Below the pieces are notes generated by a model, which was given only the letters and a program-made list of their open reading frames with translations, did no database searches and had not been told where the DNA came from. The translations under genes were made by a program, and so were the position numbers. DNA of 64,000 bases from Eretmocerus hayati (taxonomy: Eukaryota; Arthropoda; Insecta; Hymenoptera; Aphelinidae): contig CM056742.1 of assembly GCA_029851415.1 (NCBI GenBank), positions 56,422,454 to 56,486,453 of the forward strand. Reading direction: 5' to 3'. Shown here in pieces: positions 34,805 through 46,000 of this stretch (positions within the stretch are counted from its first letter, which is position 1; each line of letters begins with the position of its first letter).

Positions 34805-37800
34805 CCTTGCAGACGAATCCAGTGGTGTTCGCTCTCTGGGAATACGCAGCTGCAAGGACTTAATGAATGACAAATGGAAAATCATCGTCTCTGTTCTGCG
34901 CACTTCGACGAGGAACAATTTGTGCGCAAAAGAGGTAAAGGTCAGAATAGATTAAGAAATGATGCTTTGCCCTTAGATTATACGGGTAATCCAACGTCAC
35001 TCGTCCAGGAAGTAATCAACACTCCTAGTCTAGTCGAAAATGTGACGTACCCTTACCTTTTTGGTTTGACTGACGATAACGGTAGACGAGCGCGCATGAA
35101 TATCGATTCTCCTGCACTAGTACAAAGTGAGCCTCCAATTATTGACGTAGATAATAATTCCACTCGTGGCGCTGGTTATTCAATGCCGCATAATGTTGAT
35201 CCTCAAATTAACGTGAGTGTAGACTCTATCGACAATGAGTCGATAAATTCCTCGCCAATGAATTCTGAAAGTGACGAATTGAAGAGATATAAGGATGAAG
35301 TAGAGTCATTGAAGAAACAGCTAAACGAAAAAGACTTAGCATGTAAGGAAGCGTTGAAACAGAATGAAGTATATGCTGGTAGGATTGAATATTTGAAGAA
35401 GATTGAGAGGATGAGGGAATATGGGAGGAATAGGGACGCCAAAATTCTTAGGAAGAAGATTAAAATTAAAGATAAAGTAATTGCTCACCTCAAATTGAAA
35501 GATAAAATACGAGATGAAAAATGTAAAGAGGTGGTAAAATTCAGAAACTAATGCGAACAATTAGAAAAGGAGGCCCGAGAATTTCTCGAAATGCAGTTAA
35601 ATCATGTTGAGTTGAAAAAGTGGGAAGAGAATGAAAAACAATTCTGCATCTCTCTATTCTACAAATCTCCAAAAGCTTATCGCTGGCTCCGCGAACAGAG
35701 AAAATTGAAATTGGCGTGTATAACTTTAATAAGACAATGGGTGAATGAGTTAGATCTATGTCCCGGAAAAGGGCGTAAATTGTTAGAGGTTATGAAAATG
35801 AGAACGAGTGGCATGTCTCGTCGCGATCGTGAATGCGTGTTAATGTGGGATGCAATGAGTTTCAAAGAATGGTTAGAATATAATCCCAAGGAAGACATTG
35901 TGGAAGGGGTCGAAGATCTCGGAGAGCACGGTCGATGTGGTAAAAGAGCCAATCATGTTCTCGTTTTTCAGTTAGTCGGTCGTCAAAAAAATTGGCGTCA
36001 ACCAGTCGCGTATTATTTATCTCGTAATGATGTCTCGGGAGACAATTTGAATAAAATCATTCCAGACGTATTAGATTATGTAGAAGAAGCTGGTTTCGTT
36101 ACAAAATCGGTGGTTTGCGACCTGGGATCTCCGAATGAGAGAGCTGTCAATCTATTGGGTATAACGAAAGAAAAACCTTACATTGAAAGATTCAATCATA
36201 AGATTTTCTTCAATTACCATGTTCCTCACTTGATAAAATGCTTGAGAAATAATGTGCGTGCCCATGACTTCTGGGAGCGAGAGAATCGTTTTTCCTGGGG
36301 TTCACTCCGAGAGTTGAGGGAATTAGAAAGAGGGAAGCCTTGTAAAACAGCACCGAAATTGACAGATGCTCATTTGGATCCAGATAATTGGCAAAAGATG
36401 GATGTTAGTTTAGCAACGCAGATTTTCAGCAATTCTATCTCATCGAAACTGCTTGCAGGTTTTCTATCTCCAGAATTGAAGGATCCGCACTGTGTATTAA
36501 CCGCCAATTTTTTGAAGAAGATCAATGACCTCTTTGATTGTCTCAATAGCCGTCACCCTAATGACCCAAATCCACTCCGACGACCATTGTCCGATCGTAA
36601 TCCTCGAGTTCTTGAGACTCTAACCGATAGCTTAGAATTCATCAAAGGATGGCATTGCAAGGATCTTGATAAGCAGCCACCATTCATCGAGGGCTTCTAT
36701 TTGACAGTTAAAAGTATTATTTTGCAGTGGAGAGATATGAGAGCAGCTGGTGGAAAATTCTTATCAACATCTCGATTACAACAAGATCCTCTAGAAAACT
36801 TATTTGCAGTTTTGCGAGGACGTACCGGCGATAACCCTAATCCAACGGCTATGCGAGTGAGGCGTAATCTACAGTACGCAATTACTGCCAATCTTATTTC
36901 GTTATCATCTTCAAGTAATTAACAACCAGACGGTACAGTCGCTCTTCTAGCAATGCCCGAAGATGTGCAAGATAGTTCTTCCGATTCCGATGAGCGTGGG
37001 GAGTATCAAGTCGAAAATAATGAAGGTTCTCCGGATAATCCTGAGATTGATGCCTCTGACGAGATTCAACAGTTGATAGAGAGCTCAGTTCTTGGAGATC
37101 TCGATAGCAATGGATCAGATACTAAAACGTCTTCCGAAGGGGAGTTCAGCCCACGAGGAGCTGAGAGCCTCCATGAATGTACAGAAAAAGACTAATACTC
37201 TCTGGAAGATCAGTCACGTTCAGATCCATCGTTATCGAGAAGTTCAAGTTTACCCGATCATTCGGATCGTTTTGATAGCATAATTGATCGTCCGAACGAT
37301 GCTTTTACAATTACTGATGCCGCCACTAAGTACGTAGCGGGATATATAAGTACGAAATGTTGCTCCAAGTTCAAGTGTGAGGTTTTTGAGTCTTTTACAA
37401 GTCGCGAAGATAAGTCTTTCCAAAAAAATGATGACATGCTCATTTTCCTGAAAGCCTATAAGTCATCTAAAGCCGAGGGAGACTTTGGTCGACTACGCGT
37501 CCCAAGTGAAGAGTTTGTTCATGTGATTCGAGTAGCACTTGCTGTTTTCGACAAAAAATTCCTTCCGTCTATTGCAGAAAATGGGATCGCGCAACTTTTG
37601 TTTAGTAAGATCCAGAGTAGCGTCGGTGCAAAGAGGCTTCAATTTTTCCAAGTGGACGAGTCGTGTCGAGCTCATCGTGAATTCATGATTTCTTTCTTTA
37701 TTAGAGTTCACATACTTTATAAACTGAAATGGGTGAATCGTGACGCAAGAGACGGGAAGAAGCAGAAAAAGAGGAAGCGCAATGGTTCACAAGTAGAGGA

Positions 37801-37834
37801 AGATATAAAATTGCTGAAAGTTAGCTGCCAGTGA
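34805..37834 (+). pseudogene. THAP-domain P-element transposase, near-complete
   Basis: From 34874 to 37834 one frame runs for 987 codons with only three stops, all TAA (35549-35551, 36920-36922 and 37193-37195). Order: second half of a THAP zinc finger (LCSAHFDEEQF), acidic linker, coiled coil (DELKRYKDEVESLKKQLNE), catalytic RNase H-like domain with LMWDAMSF (first Asp, codon at about 35849), SVVCDLGSPNERA (second Asp) and QQDPLENLFAVLRG (Glu), the GTP-binding insertion between them, and the C-terminal region (VAGYISTKCC...VIRVALAVFDKKF). The DDE triad is complete. A short piece of THAP sequence at 34805-34873 (after acceptor CCTTGCAG) is in another frame. The first Cys pair of THAP is not seen. 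Terminal repeats were not found. Confidence 0.88.
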
Positions 37835-39460
37835 GAATTTCATTTCAACAATGTTCATTTGCGTTCAGCGGTTCGATTTCGATATTCATCCATTCGATAT
37901 AATTGTGTACTTGCTCCATACTTCAAACAAGCTTCGATATGACTCACTTCCGAGAATCATCATAGCACGCCGTGTTTACATCTCGTAAAGAAGAGATTGT
38001 TATTTTCGAATCAGATCTCATGGGGCCGTCGTTCTGAGTATCGCATGTTGCTCTCTATCTATACCAATTACCCTGGTAGAATTTCGACAATCCTCAGTCT
38101 CGTTATCGTTCAAAAACTACTTGAAAATATGTCAAGAGCTTCAAGTATTTACTTTGTACAGTTTTACCCTAGAATAACAGAGAAAGAAATTATTCAAGAT
38201 AAAAAACTATAATAGTGCGCGCGCGCGCGTGTGTGTGTGTGTGTGTGTGTGTCAGTGAGTCGCCTTGTGCAAGCGTTTGTGTGGTGTGTGTATCATAACA
38301 GATTATGTGTTATTTTTCATTTCTCGGTCCGATCTGATAATCACTTATACTTCTCTCATTCTGAGCGCCCAAGGCGTATTTGTCCTAATCATCAAATAGT
38401 TTCGTGTTCCAGCACTGATCAACTATAATGCTCCTGTACTAACAACAAACCACCTCACATAACACTAACAACCTCGTCCTCGTCCCATCCAGATGGAATA
38501 TAGCTGCCAAGTTCCCGCTTGGTTTCCATCGAGTAATATTAGTTCATGATTTGCCCAAACAATCGACCTTCTCAGTAGTGGCTTTACACGTTAATAAGGA
38601 CCGGATTCTTTGAGCGAACTCCACAAGACTTTTCATACGAGGAATTTATTAGATCACAGTGAGTAATAAGAATATTTACGTTGCGTACTTGATCTGAGAA
38701 AAATCAGCTCAACAATCCTCACCGCTCACGAATTGTAGTCAAAAAACGAAGGATTGTGCGCCTGTCAGAGCCACTTCATGTATTTCTATCTTCATGCCTA
38801 CGATCGTTCCTAGAATTCTATACAGAGAACAAGCCATCATTCATGATCATACTTATTGCAGTGCATCGATCAAATAGGTTTGTTAAATGATAATTTGATG
38901 ATTTCTGGGGCCCATCATTGCTTCTCTCTATCGCTATGAATTATCATGAACTAATATTAGCTCAGAGCAGCACAAACAATTGAGGAATGATAAACCTTGA
39001 TATGCCAGCCCATGGTTCAATTTGATCACGAGCAAAAGTAACAATTATCTAATTGTAACACTAACACGGATATTGAGTCGGTTCATAACATCATAGAACT
39101 GTCGTAAAGCTCTGATCTTTTAAAAAAGAAAGTCGTGTCATCGTGCACAGCAATTGAGATTTACAATCATATCGTCTAGTAATCACACAAACTCATCCGC
39201 TCTTGCCTAAACTCCATACAGAATCTTCAGCGTGTAAAACGATCCACAATGTTGCGGAAGAAGCCAAACATTCAACTGTTCGATCAACGCGAGAGCCAGA
39301 CGTGTGCGGGATGGATTGGAATTTTGCTCCAACTTCTCTGAAATAATAGATCTTCGGGTGATTAAAAGGCGCGGTAGCGTCTTACTGGCGAGTATATGGA
39401 AGAGAAAAATATGTGAGAAAAAGAGAGAGCGCGCGCAAGACCGCCGTGCCTTATATATAA
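37835..39460. other. No gene seen
   Basis: A+T-rich DNA without a long frame. It may include the 3' end of the P element. A microsatellite lies at 38213-38252. Confidence 0.5.
38213..38252. repeat. (GC)n(GT)n microsatellite
   Basis: A run of alternating GC dinucleotides switches to GT dinucleotides (gcgcgcgcgcgtgtgtgt). Such alternating purine-pyrimidine runs are prone to Z-DNA. Confidence 0.9.
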
Positions 39461-42400
39461 AATTGGAAATCTGTCATGAAAATTTTCATTAGTCAAAGAT
39501 TACTCATCAGATGATGCTCAGGATCCACTGGCCTTAGCGGGAGAGTCTTTGTAATCCACCCACGGAGCTTCAGGATAAACTTTCAAAGCGTTTCTGAGTT
39601 TTCGTGTTACCTATGGAGCGATATTATTCTGTTTTTCCTCAAATTTTTTTTTAGGACATTTTTTTTCTCCTCCAATAAAGCTTTTGGGTACACGAACATT
39701 TGTACTGTCCTCTTCGATTTCCCTAGATCCAATGATTGTAGGTAACAGTTTCCCTCGATAACGCCTTGAAATATTACTATCACCCCATCTTCGAGCCCTC
39801 TGAACTTGTCTGTGTGTATGTATGTTGTTTGCTTCGTCTCCGCAAAACTCCTCAGTGTTTCTACTAATCCCCTCCAAATTTTGCACACATATTTGGTAGC
39901 ATCCATAGATGGAAACGCTGCAATTTTGGCACCCCCAACCAATACTCCCCAAACCATGAATTTTTTTCCGAAAAATTGTCATTTTCCCATATCTTAAAAA
40001 CTATTTGTAAAATTTCCCCCTGCCTTAAAAAATATGATTCGTTCAATATGAAGGTTTTCTGAGGTGCTGAATCGATTGGTTAATACACGATTCTTATTTC
40101 TCCCCATTTTATTCTAGCTTTCCTGTACTTCTTTCTCATTTGTCTCGAAGACCATGATAATGGCATTGAACAAAATTTTGTATCAACCAATCGATTCAGC
40201 ACCTCGTAAAACTTCGAAAATTACGTCTCTGAAAATTTTTTTAAGTAGGTCTAGGGATTCCAAATCATTTTTGAAATATGCTTTTCGAAAAAAAATTGGA
40301 AATCTGTCATGAAAATTTTCATTAGTCAAAGATTACTCATCAGATGATGCTCAGGATCCACTGGCCTTAGCGGAAGAGTCTTTGTAATCCACCCACAGAG
40401 TTTGAGCATGATCTTTCGAAGCGTTTTTGAGTTTTCGTGTTACCTAAAGAGCGATATTATTCTGTTTTTCCTCGAATTTCTTTTTAGGACATTTTTTTCT
40501 CCTCCAATAAAGCTCTTGGATACACGATCATTAGTACTGTCCTCTTCGATTCTCCTAGATCCATTGATTGTAGGTAACAGTTTTCCTCGATAACGCCTTG
40601 GAATATTACTATTACCCCATCTTCGAGCCCTCTGAACTTGTCTGTGTGTATGTATGTTGTTCGCTACGTCTCCGCAAAACTCCTCAATGTTTTTACTAAT
40701 CCCCTCCAAATTTTGCACAAATATTTGGTACCATCCATAGATGGGAACGCTGCAAATTTGGCACCCCCAACCAATACTCCCCAAACCATGAATTTTTTTC
40801 CGAAAAATTGTCATTTCCCCATATCTCAAAAACTATTTGTAAAATTCCCCCCTGCCTTGAAAAATATGATTCGTTCAATATGAAGGTTTTTTGAGGTGCT
40901 GAATCGATTGGTTAATTCACAATTTTGATTTCTCCCCATTTCATTCTAGCTTTCCTGTACTCCTTTTTCATTCGTCTCTAAGACCATGATAATGGCATTT
41001 GAACAAAATTTTGTATCAACCAATCGATTCAGCACCTCGAAATAAGGTAAGTATACCCAACTTGCCCCCATATGCCGATCTCGGGGATGGGCACTCCTTG
41101 GCCTCCCGGCAATTCTGTTTCGCGTTTGTTATGTTGCAATATGAGAAAGTAAGTAGTTTGCGTCGACCCCGAATCATTCCTGCGTTCTCCAGAAGATCTA
41201 AAGTGATTTTCCTATTTTTCGTGATTGCTTAGCTAAGAAAGCACCGAGGGAATCACGTTCAGTAAAATCAGTGCCAAATTCATTGAGTTCAACCAATTTT
41301 GACGTACCTTAGCGCATGCGATTCCTTGTTCCAAGACCTTCAAAATCCATTTTCCAAAATTGCAAACTTCGAATATGGAGTTGTTTTATGTGCAAAACAC
41401 GGAGACGATTTGTAAACAAGGATGCCAACATCGGAGTGTACCTAAAATGCCCACATATGATTATCTGGCAAGGGCGTGCAGAACGACTTTTGTTACCACT
41501 CAGAACGTGTTTGTCGCGCCAAAATGGGTCAGAAATAGTGTTTTGAACCACCGAAAGGCTCCAAGTGTGTGGGCACGGCGATAAAAACACTTCATCGCCG
41601 ATTTCCATCATTTTTTTCGGAAGAATAGAGACAGTTCTGCTCCAATCAATCCAAATTGAACGTCAATTAGTGCATTTCGAAGGTTTTTGAACAAGCTTCG
41701 AAATGAGCTGAAGCACGTTAGAAATCGTTGAAGTAAACCAAAGTTATCAAGAAAAAGGCTTAATGGGGGCGAGTTGGGTACACACTTTCGTAAGCTCTGA
41801 AAACTCACTTTTTGGGAAAATTCAAACAGTTAGGCTCCAGTTGGCTCAAATTGGATGTACCTCAACTCATTTTGAAGGTCTTAAGACAAGCTTTCAAATG
41901 AGCTTAGGTACGTTGGAAAATATGAAGATGGGACAAAGTTAATAGGAAAATGGCTTAATGGGGGCGAGTTGGGTACACTGACCTTACATCAAAAACTACG
42001 TCTCTGAAAATTCCTTTAAGTAGGTCTAGGGATTCCAAATCATTTTTGAAATATCCGTTTCGAATAAAAATTGGAAATCTGTCATGAAAATTTTCATAAG
42101 TCAAAGAATACTCATCAGATAATGCTCAAAATTCACTAGCCTCAGCGGAAGAGTCTTTGTAATCCACCCACAGAGTTTGAGGTAGATCTTTCGAAGCGTT
42201 TTCGTGTTACCTAAAGAGCGATATTATTCTGTTTTTCCTCGAATTTCTTTTTAGGACATTTTTTTTCTCCTCCAATAAAGCTTTTGGGTACACGAACATT
42301 TGTACTGTCCTCTTCGATTTCCCTAGATCCAATGATTGTAGGTAACAGTTTCCCTCGATAACGCCTTGAAATATTACTATCACCCCATCTTCGAGCCCTC

Positions 42401-43075
42401 TGAACTTGTCTGTGTGTATGTATGTTGTTCGCTACGTCTCCGCAAAACTCCATAATGTTTCTACTAATCCCCTCCAAATTTTGCACACATATTTGGTAGC
42501 ATCCACAGATGGGAACGCTACAATTTTGGCACTCCCAACCAATACTCCCCGAACCATGAATTTTTTTCCGAAAAATTGTCATTTCTCTATATCTTGAAAA
42601 CTATTTGTGAAATTTCCTCCTGCCTTGAAAAATATGAGTGGTTCAATATAAAGGTTTTTTAAGGTGCTGAATCGATTGGTTGATACACAATTTTTTATTT
42701 CTCCCTAGTTCATTCTAGCTTCCCTGTACTCCTTCTTACACTGGTCTCCAAGACCACGATAATGGCATTTCAACGACCAATCGATTAAGCACCCCAAAAA
42801 CTTCAGAATTACGTCACTGAAAATTTTTTTAAGTAGGTCTAGGAATTCCAAACCATCTTTGAGATATGCTGTTTCAATAAAGATTGAAAATTTGTCATAA
42901 AAAAGATTATAAGTCAAAAAATACTCGTCGAATAATGCTCAAAATCCACTGGCCCTAGCTTCAGAGTCCTTGTAATCCACCCACAGAGTTCAAGGATAAT
43001 CTATCGAAGCGTTTCTGAGTTTTCGTGTTACCTATGAAGCCATATTATTCCGTTTTTCCTGGAATTTTTTTTCAA
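39461..43075. repeat. 830-bp tandem repeat, three copies and a partial fourth
   Basis: The word aattggaaatctgtcatgaa starts at 39461, 40294 and 42069, and a diverged form at about 42882. Copies are about 833, 830 (after removing an insertion) and 813 bp. The fourth stops near 43075. Each copy contains a minus-strand frame of about 120 codons (39611-39982, 40440-40829, 42211-42582) with GISRN, FCGD, NNIHTHRQVQRARRWG and SRRYRGKLLPTI in common. Each also ends with an inverted pair (GGTGCTGAATCGATTGGTT and its complement, about 110 bp apart). The protein is not recognised. The frame staying open in three diverged copies suggests that it was once coding. Confidence 0.9.
41045..41984. mobile_element. 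940-bp TA-flanked element inserted in the second 830-bp copy
   Basis: The insert begins AGGTAAGTATACCCAACTTG and ends with the reverse complement of AGGTCAGTGTACCCAACTCG. Terminal inverted repeats extend about 26 bp, and TA is found on each side (41043-41044, 41985-41986), as for Tc1/mariner-type insertion. The tandem copies at 39461 and 42069 lack it and show the empty site. The right half contains the terminal word GGCTTAATGGGGGCGAGTTG twice, at about 41759 and 41952, from an internal duplication of about 190 bp. No transposase frame is present. A diverged relative lies at 52309-53064. Confidence 0.88.
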
Positions 43076-43418
43076 AAAATTCCTTTCAGGTATCGTTTTA
43101 GGGTTATTAATGAATTGTGATATCATTCATACAATAGAAGAGCATATGTGGATGAATTTTATAATAAAATTTGAATGAACGTATAAAATTATTTTTATCA
43201 TATAATGAAAAATTATAATATTTCGAATTTCAGATAATCGATAGATGATTTATTGATTTAATAAATATGATTCCAGAAAGCATTCTGCTAATCTCTTTCA
43301 GCAGCGTATTCTCATTATATCTCGTGAGCGTTATTTGTGAACCTTATTCCTTTTTCCACGATTTTTCCTTACTCGAGTGGGCTCCGAGGTTCCTGCAGAA
43401 CACCTCGTCCCAACGTTT
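43076..43418 (+). mobile_element. Possible 5' LTR end of a BEL/Pao element
   Basis: The segment directly upstream of the primer binding site would be the LTR. It is A+T-rich and then changes near 43340. Its upstream boundary is not visible because the 830-bp repeat is cut at about 43075, perhaps by this insertion. No second LTR was found in the window. Confidence 0.4.
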
Positions 43419-43430
43419 TGGTAGCAGAGC
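43419..43430 (+). promoter_or_regulatory. Retrotransposon primer binding site, initiator-Met tRNA type
   Basis: TGGTAGCAGAGC is complementary to the 3' end of animal initiator methionine tRNA (...CTCTGCTACCA) over 11 of 12 bases. It lies about 1 kb upstream of a BEL/Pao gag on the same strand, where a minus-strand primer site is expected. Confidence 0.65.
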
Positions 43431-44490
43431 TTAGTAGAAATCGTGCCGTTTTTTGTGTGAAAATCGAGTCGCGTGCGAGAATCGCGAATTGTTGCGCGCG
43501 CGGGAAAATTCGAGAGTGTCGCGGGCTAAAAATGGAGTGCAGTGCTGTGTGCTGGTGCGAGTTCAATATCAATCACACCGCTCACTCGTGCTTCTCCATC
43601 ACTCGTGCACCAGCGCCGGGGCCTCTTTGAGGTGCTCCAGGCACTGGCGCAGAGGTGATCGACGACGCGGCGGACCCCCTCGCCAGGAGGCCAGGCTTGA
43701 CAGGGAAAAGGCAGCAGCCCTGCGACAGTCATCGGTCGCAGCGTTCAGTTGACCCCTACACGAGTGCATCATCATCAACGCTTCAAGTCAACGTTGCTGT
43801 CGTCTCGGCGTCCTGCCTCAGCGACGTCGAGCACCTCCCGGCATCCTCGAGAGCAGCGAGGAGAGCAAGGGGAAGAGGGGAAGCCGCGACAATTCAGCCG
43901 CGGTGGGTGAGTGCTGTATCGTTCCATATACATATAGCACATACACTCACACGACCTGGATTCAAATCTCGTGCGAGGTGCAGAATTGCGCATTCTCGCG
44001 TTGCCCCCCCCCCCTACCCGCCCCATTCGCTGCCCACTAGAGGCAACTATATTTGCTGCATACTAAACATACATGCGCGCTATCTGTGTATTACTCTCAC
44101 TCGCGGCGTGGCTCGCTCACCGAGTCTATAGTTCCAATACTCGCGATATTTGAGCAGTCGTTTTTAGTGCTGTCTCTCTCGCTCTTGTTGCGTATGTTTG
44201 AGCATCATACTTGCATGCAGCATATACAACTAGCGAGACTCGCTCAGCTGATCTAGTGCTCCCTCGTGTACGCGGCTAACTTTATGTATATGTCATTCCT
44301 TGTGCTATCGGTCCCTGTTTCCTATACATACCCTCGCTTGGACCTCGACCCTTGTTCTTGTCCTATCACTATCCCTATTCAAACTATTTGATTTTATCAA
44401 ATTTCACGTGAACCTTGAGTACGTGATTTTAAACTCTATTGCGTTCACTCGTAGAGTGTATTCCTTGTTGCTATTGATAAATTCAAGATC
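43431..44490 (+). other. G+C-rich leader of the BEL/Pao element
   Basis: The segment from the primer site to the gag start is G+C-rich (43440-44040) and has overlapping short frames without domains. A (C)n run lies at 44007-44016. A long untranslated leader is normal for such elements. Confidence 0.5.
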
Positions 44491-45594
44491 ATGGCTGGAA
44501 CATCAGTAGCAGACTTGAGTTTGAAACTTGTAAGATCAGAGATATCTAACCAATTCCATCAAGAATGCCGGAAAGCCAACGACGGAGCTAGAGCGCATAC
44601 AAGCTGCGTACGTGTCGAAAAAATGTAGTGATCTCACAGACTACTGGATGGAATTCAAAACTCATGATGAGTTTGCGTACGCACATAAATCCATCCTGCC
44701 CAATGATGAATTTTTTAAAGAGGATTTTCCCCTGAAATTGAGGATGCAGTGGCATGACACCATGCTAGCTACACTGCAGTCTTGGCTGTCTGCCCTGGTA
44801 CGAACAGAACAAAATGCTTCCTCGTAAAATACTACTACCGATCCAGTCACGTGTTCACGAATTCTAGCAGCAGTATTATCAATTTGGGAGGTTTCTTAAG
44901 TCATTTTCGGGAATTTAGTCAGTTCCTCCAATTGCAATACCAATTTTCTCGGTTGAGCAAGAGTATTGGGAAGTTTTCAAACCCCGATTTGAAGCTGCTG
45001 TGATGAATAAAGCTTACAGCGATGGACTCAAAATTCAGTATCTTCCTGACGCGGTACAAAGGTTGGCAGCCGAGATTCTGAGAGGCACTCCGCTTGAAGG
45101 CACAAATTTTCAATTATCTTGGCACAAACTTTATCGTCACTATGACCACCCTCGGTGTCGAATGACCACACACATGCATGCGCTGCAGTCGTTGAAACCA
45201 TTGACCAAAAAATCCCCTGCCAAGCTCAATGACCTTTTGAACAAGGTTGAACGAGCGGTGCGAGGTTTCAAAGACCTAGTATGTCCTGTGAAAACTTGGG
45301 ATTGTTTTGTCATGTACTGCGTTGTTAGCTAATAAGATCCTAGCACTCATGAGGCTTGGAAACTCAACCAGATGTCAGTGCCAGATTTTTTGAGTTATAG
45401 CGACTTGTTGAAATTTATTGATAACCGTAGATGCGCACTTGAATCAGCAGCTGTTTATGCTGCATTTGACTCGGCATCAAATCAAAGCTCGTCCAAACCT
45501 CGTTCTTCCAATCAAAATTCTAGTCCAGAAAATCTCCTTGCGGTGGATGTTGCCAGTGTAGGGTCAAACAATAAATCGGTTCTACCAGCACTCT
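44491..45594 (+). pseudogene. BEL/Pao gag, N-terminal and middle part, interrupted
   Basis: Gag forms the intracellular particle of LTR retrotransposons. The reading starts MAGTSVADLSLKLVRSEISN, shifts near 44550, and continues through ELERIQAAYVSKKCSDLTDY, stops at 44825-44827, and resumes in another frame through VPPIAIPIF, EYWEVFKPRFEAA, LSWHKLYRHYDHPR, HALQSLKPLTKKS and VKTWDCFVMYCVVS. This order is the standard DUF1759/BEL gag region. Two adjacent TAA codons follow at 45330-45335, then the same frame runs on to 45594. There it is cut by the inverted-repeat element, and gag sequence resumes at 59744 with the zinc knuckles. Protease, reverse transcriptase and integrase were not found. Confidence 0.85.
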
Positions 45595-45800
45595 ACTGAA
45601 AATGCCCACGTGCTCCTTCACGTGTTCCTTCAAGTGTCAATACAACTGGAATCACACATGATATTACAGCTGTGAGAACACGTAGGATAGCATGCTCACG
45701 ACTACGTGAAATGACACCGGCGAAATCTAGTACGACTATTGACCATTCCCCGACTAACAATAGCACGTTCCATCCACGTGCAATTTCACGTGTTCTAGCG
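45595..45800 (+). repeat. Left 205-bp terminal repeat, CACGTG-rich
   Basis: The repeat contains several copies of the palindrome CACGTG or near forms (cccacgtgctcc, ttcacgtgttcc, ccatccacgtgc, ttcacgtgttct). It abuts the gag frame at 45594. Confidence 0.8.
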
Positions 45801-46000
45801 TGACAGAGCTTCAAACTCAATTCGAGTTTCATGTATCGCATGAGTTGCTTGTCGGACCTGGTTCCGGTCGAAATCTCCGCGGAAATACGAAATTTATCAA
45901 TGTACGGCGAGGAAGACTCATACGAAAGACTACAAAGTCACGTCGTATGGAAACCTACACATATATGAGTAGTTCCGCGCGATACAGACCTACGAAATAG

